Assembly (NCBI RefSeq): GCF_000308275.2
Contig: NZ_HG529490.1
Location: 461,695-525,694 of the forward strand
From: Levyella massiliensis
Lineage (GTDB): Bacteria > Bacillota > Clostridia > Tissierellales > Peptoniphilaceae
Direction: 5' to 3'
Length of the DNA stretch: 64,000 nt
This document shows, piece by piece, positions 61,785-64,000 of this stretch. The position numbers and the translations under genes are program-made. The notes under the pieces are model-generated. The model was not told the DNA's origin. It saw only the letters and a list, made by a program, of their open reading frames with translations, and made no database searches. How positions within the stretch are numbered: position 1 is the stretch's first letter; the number at the start of each line of letters is the position of its first letter.

Positions 61785-64000
61785 GATTCCTCCATCTCTT
61801 TGGCCTCACGGATCAGCGCATCCAGTTCCAAAAAGGCCTCCATGGGCGACAATTGATTGATATCCAAGGTGCGAATTTTATTAAGAAAAGCCTCCTGTGC
61901 GGGATCGAAAGCCTCTGGGTCGACATTCTGCAGTGGCTCCGCAAGGATCGAAGACGTTTCGGCCGATCCATTAAATACCGAAGAGGGCGTTTCTATTTTA
62001 TGTGCATCCAGCTGTTGCAGCAGTTGATTGGCGCGCAACAGAATGCGTTCCGGCATGCCGGCCAGACGTGCCACTTCAATCCCATAGCTGCGATCCGCTG
62101 CACCGGCTTCCACACGATGCAAAAAGACCAGCGCTCCATCGTGTTCTTCAATTTGCACACTGCGATTGGTGAGATTCGGCAGGACATCCGCCAATTCCGT
62201 CAATTCGTGATAGTGCGTGGCAAAGAGAGTTTTTGCCGGCAAAGAACGTGATAGATACTCCAAAATAGCACAGGCAATGGAGAGGCCGTCATTCGTGCTC
62301 GTCCCCCTTCCCACTTCATCTAGGACCAAGAAGCTTTGTTCCGTTGCCTCGCGAAGAATGTCCGCCATCTCTTTCATCTCCACCATGAAAGTGGATTCCC
62401 CTTTGGCCAAATGATCACGTGCGCCAATGCGCGTAAAAATCTGATCGGTAATGGGCAAGGTGCAGTACGTGGCAGGAACAAAAGAACCCATCTGCGCCAT
62501 AATCAGAAGCAGCGCATTTTGGCGAATATAGGTCGATTTACCTGCCATATTGGGGCCGGTAATCACTTGAATGCGATTGTTCGCTTCCCCTATCGTAAGA
62601 TCATTGGGGATGAAGTCCACGCCCCCTTTTGCGGCGACGACAGGATGTTTGCCGCTTTGAATGGCAATAACGTCCGTATCTTCCGTAAAAGTCGGACGGA
62701 TGTATTCCCCATCGTCAGCAACTTGGGCCAAAGAAAGGAGCGCATCCAATGCCGCCAGTGTATCCGCAACACGCTCCACATTAACAGCCTGTGCCGCCAC
62801 CTGATCGCGCAGCGAACGAAAGATATCGTATTCCATCGCTTCAATTTGGGCTGCTGAACCAATGATGCGATTTGCCTGCTGCTCCAAATACTCCGTTGTA
62901 TAACGCTCGGCATTCTTTAGCGTCTGGCGACGCTCATAGTCTTCCGGCACCTTATCCCAATTGGAACGGGTAACCTCGATGAAATAACCCTGATTTTTGC
63001 GATATACGACGCGCAGATTCTTAATACCGCTGCGCTGTCGTTCCTGTTCCTCATATTCTACAAGCGCTTGACGCGCTTCATCGCTACCGCATTTAAGTGC
63101 ATCTAAGGCCTGGCTGTAGCCGTCGCGAATCATACCACCTTCATTCACCGAGATGGGCGGCTCGTCCACGATGGCCTGCAATATCGCATCATACAGTGGG
63201 GTAAGCGGATCCAGTCCCTCCAAAAGATACGATACAGCATCCGCTTGCATGGCTTGTAAAATAGCGATGATTTCCGGCAAGGTGGACAGGGATTGCGCAA
63301 AGCTCAACAGATCGCGTGCATTACCGCGGTGAAAGCTCAACTTACCGAGCAATCGCTCTAAGTCGTAGACACGATCGAGCGCTTCACGTAAAGACAGCCG
63401 CTCGACGAGATGCTCTTTGAAGAGGGCCACCACGTTTTGGCGCTGTAAAATTGCCTGTGTGTCCATCAACGGAAAAGAAATCCAGTCGGCCAACTTTCGA
63501 GACCCCATGGCGGTCTTCGCGCGATCCAATACCGAAAGCAACGTGTGATGCCTACTGCCATCATCCAAATTATGCGTCAACTCCAAGTTCTCTCGCGTTG
63601 CAGCGTTCATACGCAAGGACTGATAGGGGCGCAGCCATACGACTGTTGCCAGATGCTCCAAGGGTTTTTCGCGATAGGCATAGATGGTTTCCAACAACAG
63701 ATATAAGGCAATCTGAGCAACCAGATGGTGCTTTAAAACAGATGGGATCCCTCCGGGTAATTTTTCACGCAGACCCTGATCCAAATCGCGAATGTGTAGC
63801 GTCCCGCGCTCCATGCGTGATACAAAGATCTTTCGATTGGAGAGCAATGTTTCAACGGCATCATTCACCCCGCTGTTATCCGCATCTTCCACCAAAATCA
63901 GTTCGGAAGGCGCTTTGGACTCTACCCAGTCCAAAACGGTTACCTCCGGTCGGGCACTGTGTTCGATTTCCGTAGTCTCCAAGCGTCCCGTCGATATATC
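61781..64000 (-). CDS. mutS: DNA mismatch repair protein MutS (5' end outside the window)
   Basis: About 740 codons of MutS are visible and the frame stays open to the window edge. The first visible residues, DISTG, belong to the end of the mismatch-binding domain I, so the start and the FxE motif lie beyond 64000. Lever and clamp domains (about visible residues 130-410) are followed by the ATPase: Walker A GPNMAGKSTYIRQNALL and Walker B/signature DEVGRGTSTNDGLSIA, and a C-terminal dimerisation segment. A TTG at 63982 is not the start. It recognises mispairs and recruits MutL. Confidence 0.97.
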   Translation of the reverse strand, partial: DISTGRLETTEIEHSARPEVTVLDWVESKAPSELILVEDADNSGVNDAVETLLSNRKIFVSRMERGTLHIRDLDQGLREKLPGGIPSVLKHHLVAQIALYLLLETIYAYREKPLEHLATVVWLRPYQSLRMNAATRENLELTHNLDDGSRHHTLLSVLDRAKTAMGSRKLADWISFPLMDTQAILQRQNVVALFKEHLVERLSLREALDRVYDLERLLGKLSFHRGNARDLLSFAQSLSTLPEIIAILQAMQADAVSYLLEGLDPLTPLYDAILQAIVDEPPISVNEGGMIRDGYSQALDALKCGSDEARQALVEYEEQERQRSGIKNLRVVYRKNQGYFIEVTRSNWDKVPEDYERRQTLKNAERYTTEYLEQQANRIIGSAAQIEAMEYDIFRSLRDQVAAQAVNVERVADTLAALDALLSLAQVADDGEYIRPTFTEDTDVIAIQSGKHPVVAAKGGVDFIPNDLTIGEANNRIQVITGPNMAGKSTYIRQNALLLIMAQMGSFVPATYCTLPITDQIFTRIGARDHLAKGESTFMVEMKEMADILREATEQSFLVLDEVGRGTSTNDGLSIACAILEYLSRSLPAKTLFATHYHELTELADVLPNLTNRSVQIEEHDGALVFLHRVEAGAADRSYGIEVARLAGMPERILLRANQLLQQLDAHKIETPSSVFNGSAETSSILAEPLQNVDPEAFDPAQEAFLNKIRTLDINQLSPMEAFLELDALIREAKEMEES

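Noticed and set aside
63980-63982. TTG as the start of mutS
   Set aside because: The frame stays open upstream and reads DISTG, part of MutS domain I, so the gene continues past the window.

Overview
The window is a contiguous stretch of chromosome from a low-to-mid GC Gram-positive bacterium. The evidence is rny, an FtsK/SpoIIIE translocase, Firmicutes-type LexA boxes (CGAAC-N4-GTTCG), strong AGGAGG ribosome binding sites, sortase-type C-termini, CWB2 cell-wall repeats, a MutL with the DQHA-x2-E endonuclease motif and a complete arginine deiminase pathway. My inference, not proved here, is an anaerobic, amino-acid-fermenting coccus of the Peptoniphilaceae/Tissierellia group.

Layout. 1-1 kb: ribF, preceded by the tail of another gene. 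1.2-3.7 kb: a CWB2-anchored surface protein. 3.9-7.4 kb: five unrecognised envelope genes (a lipoprotein, two zinc-ribbon membrane proteins, two small membrane proteins). 7.4-15.9 kb: housekeeping genes rpsO, pnp, ftsK, pgsA, recA and rny. 16-17.3 kb: an AEC transporter followed by a strictly phased six-unit inverted-repeat array with a 53-bp period, the most unusual object in the window. 17.3-22.2 kb (minus strand): a small zinc-ribbon membrane protein, a YfhO-type membrane protein and glnS. 22.3-27.8 kb: arcA, arcC and a YfcC-type transporter, then an AlaX-like editing protein. 27.8-29.4 kb: a regulator with two AraC domains and tRNA-Arg(ACG). 29.5-34.6 kb: an accessory metabolic cassette (PEP-mutase/isocitrate-lyase-like protein, GltS-type symporter, nitrilase-family amidase, EamA transporter, LysR regulator). 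34.6-37.4 kb: argS and ornithine carbamoyltransferase, which supplies the missing arc step. 37.5-41.2 kb: a large wall-anchored M14 carboxypeptidase. 41.3-46 kb (minus): a MoxR / DUF58 / transglutaminase-like operon, divergent from a Xer-type recombinase. 47-48.7 kb (minus): a lone FakA-like domain and a split ThrE exporter. 48.9 kb: tRNA-Leu(CAG). 49.1-54.2 kb (minus): a BMP/Nup-type nucleoside ABC importer. 54.3-57.5 kb (minus): a LexA-controlled LysM membrane protein and a repeat-rich surface protein. 57.6-64 kb (minus): mutS-mutL-miaA and a YnbB-like PLP enzyme; mutS runs off the window.

The genes fit an amino-acid-based lifestyle. The wall carboxypeptidase could release amino acids from peptides. 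Arginine would enter through the YfcC-type exchanger and be split by ArcA, ArcB and ArcC to ornithine, ammonia, CO2 and ATP. The GltS/amidase/lyase cassette looks like a second, undefined route for a dicarboxylate or acidic amino-acid derivative. Gene starts were chosen by ribosome binding site and family length. Promoter and operator calls are by eye and none is experimentally supported.
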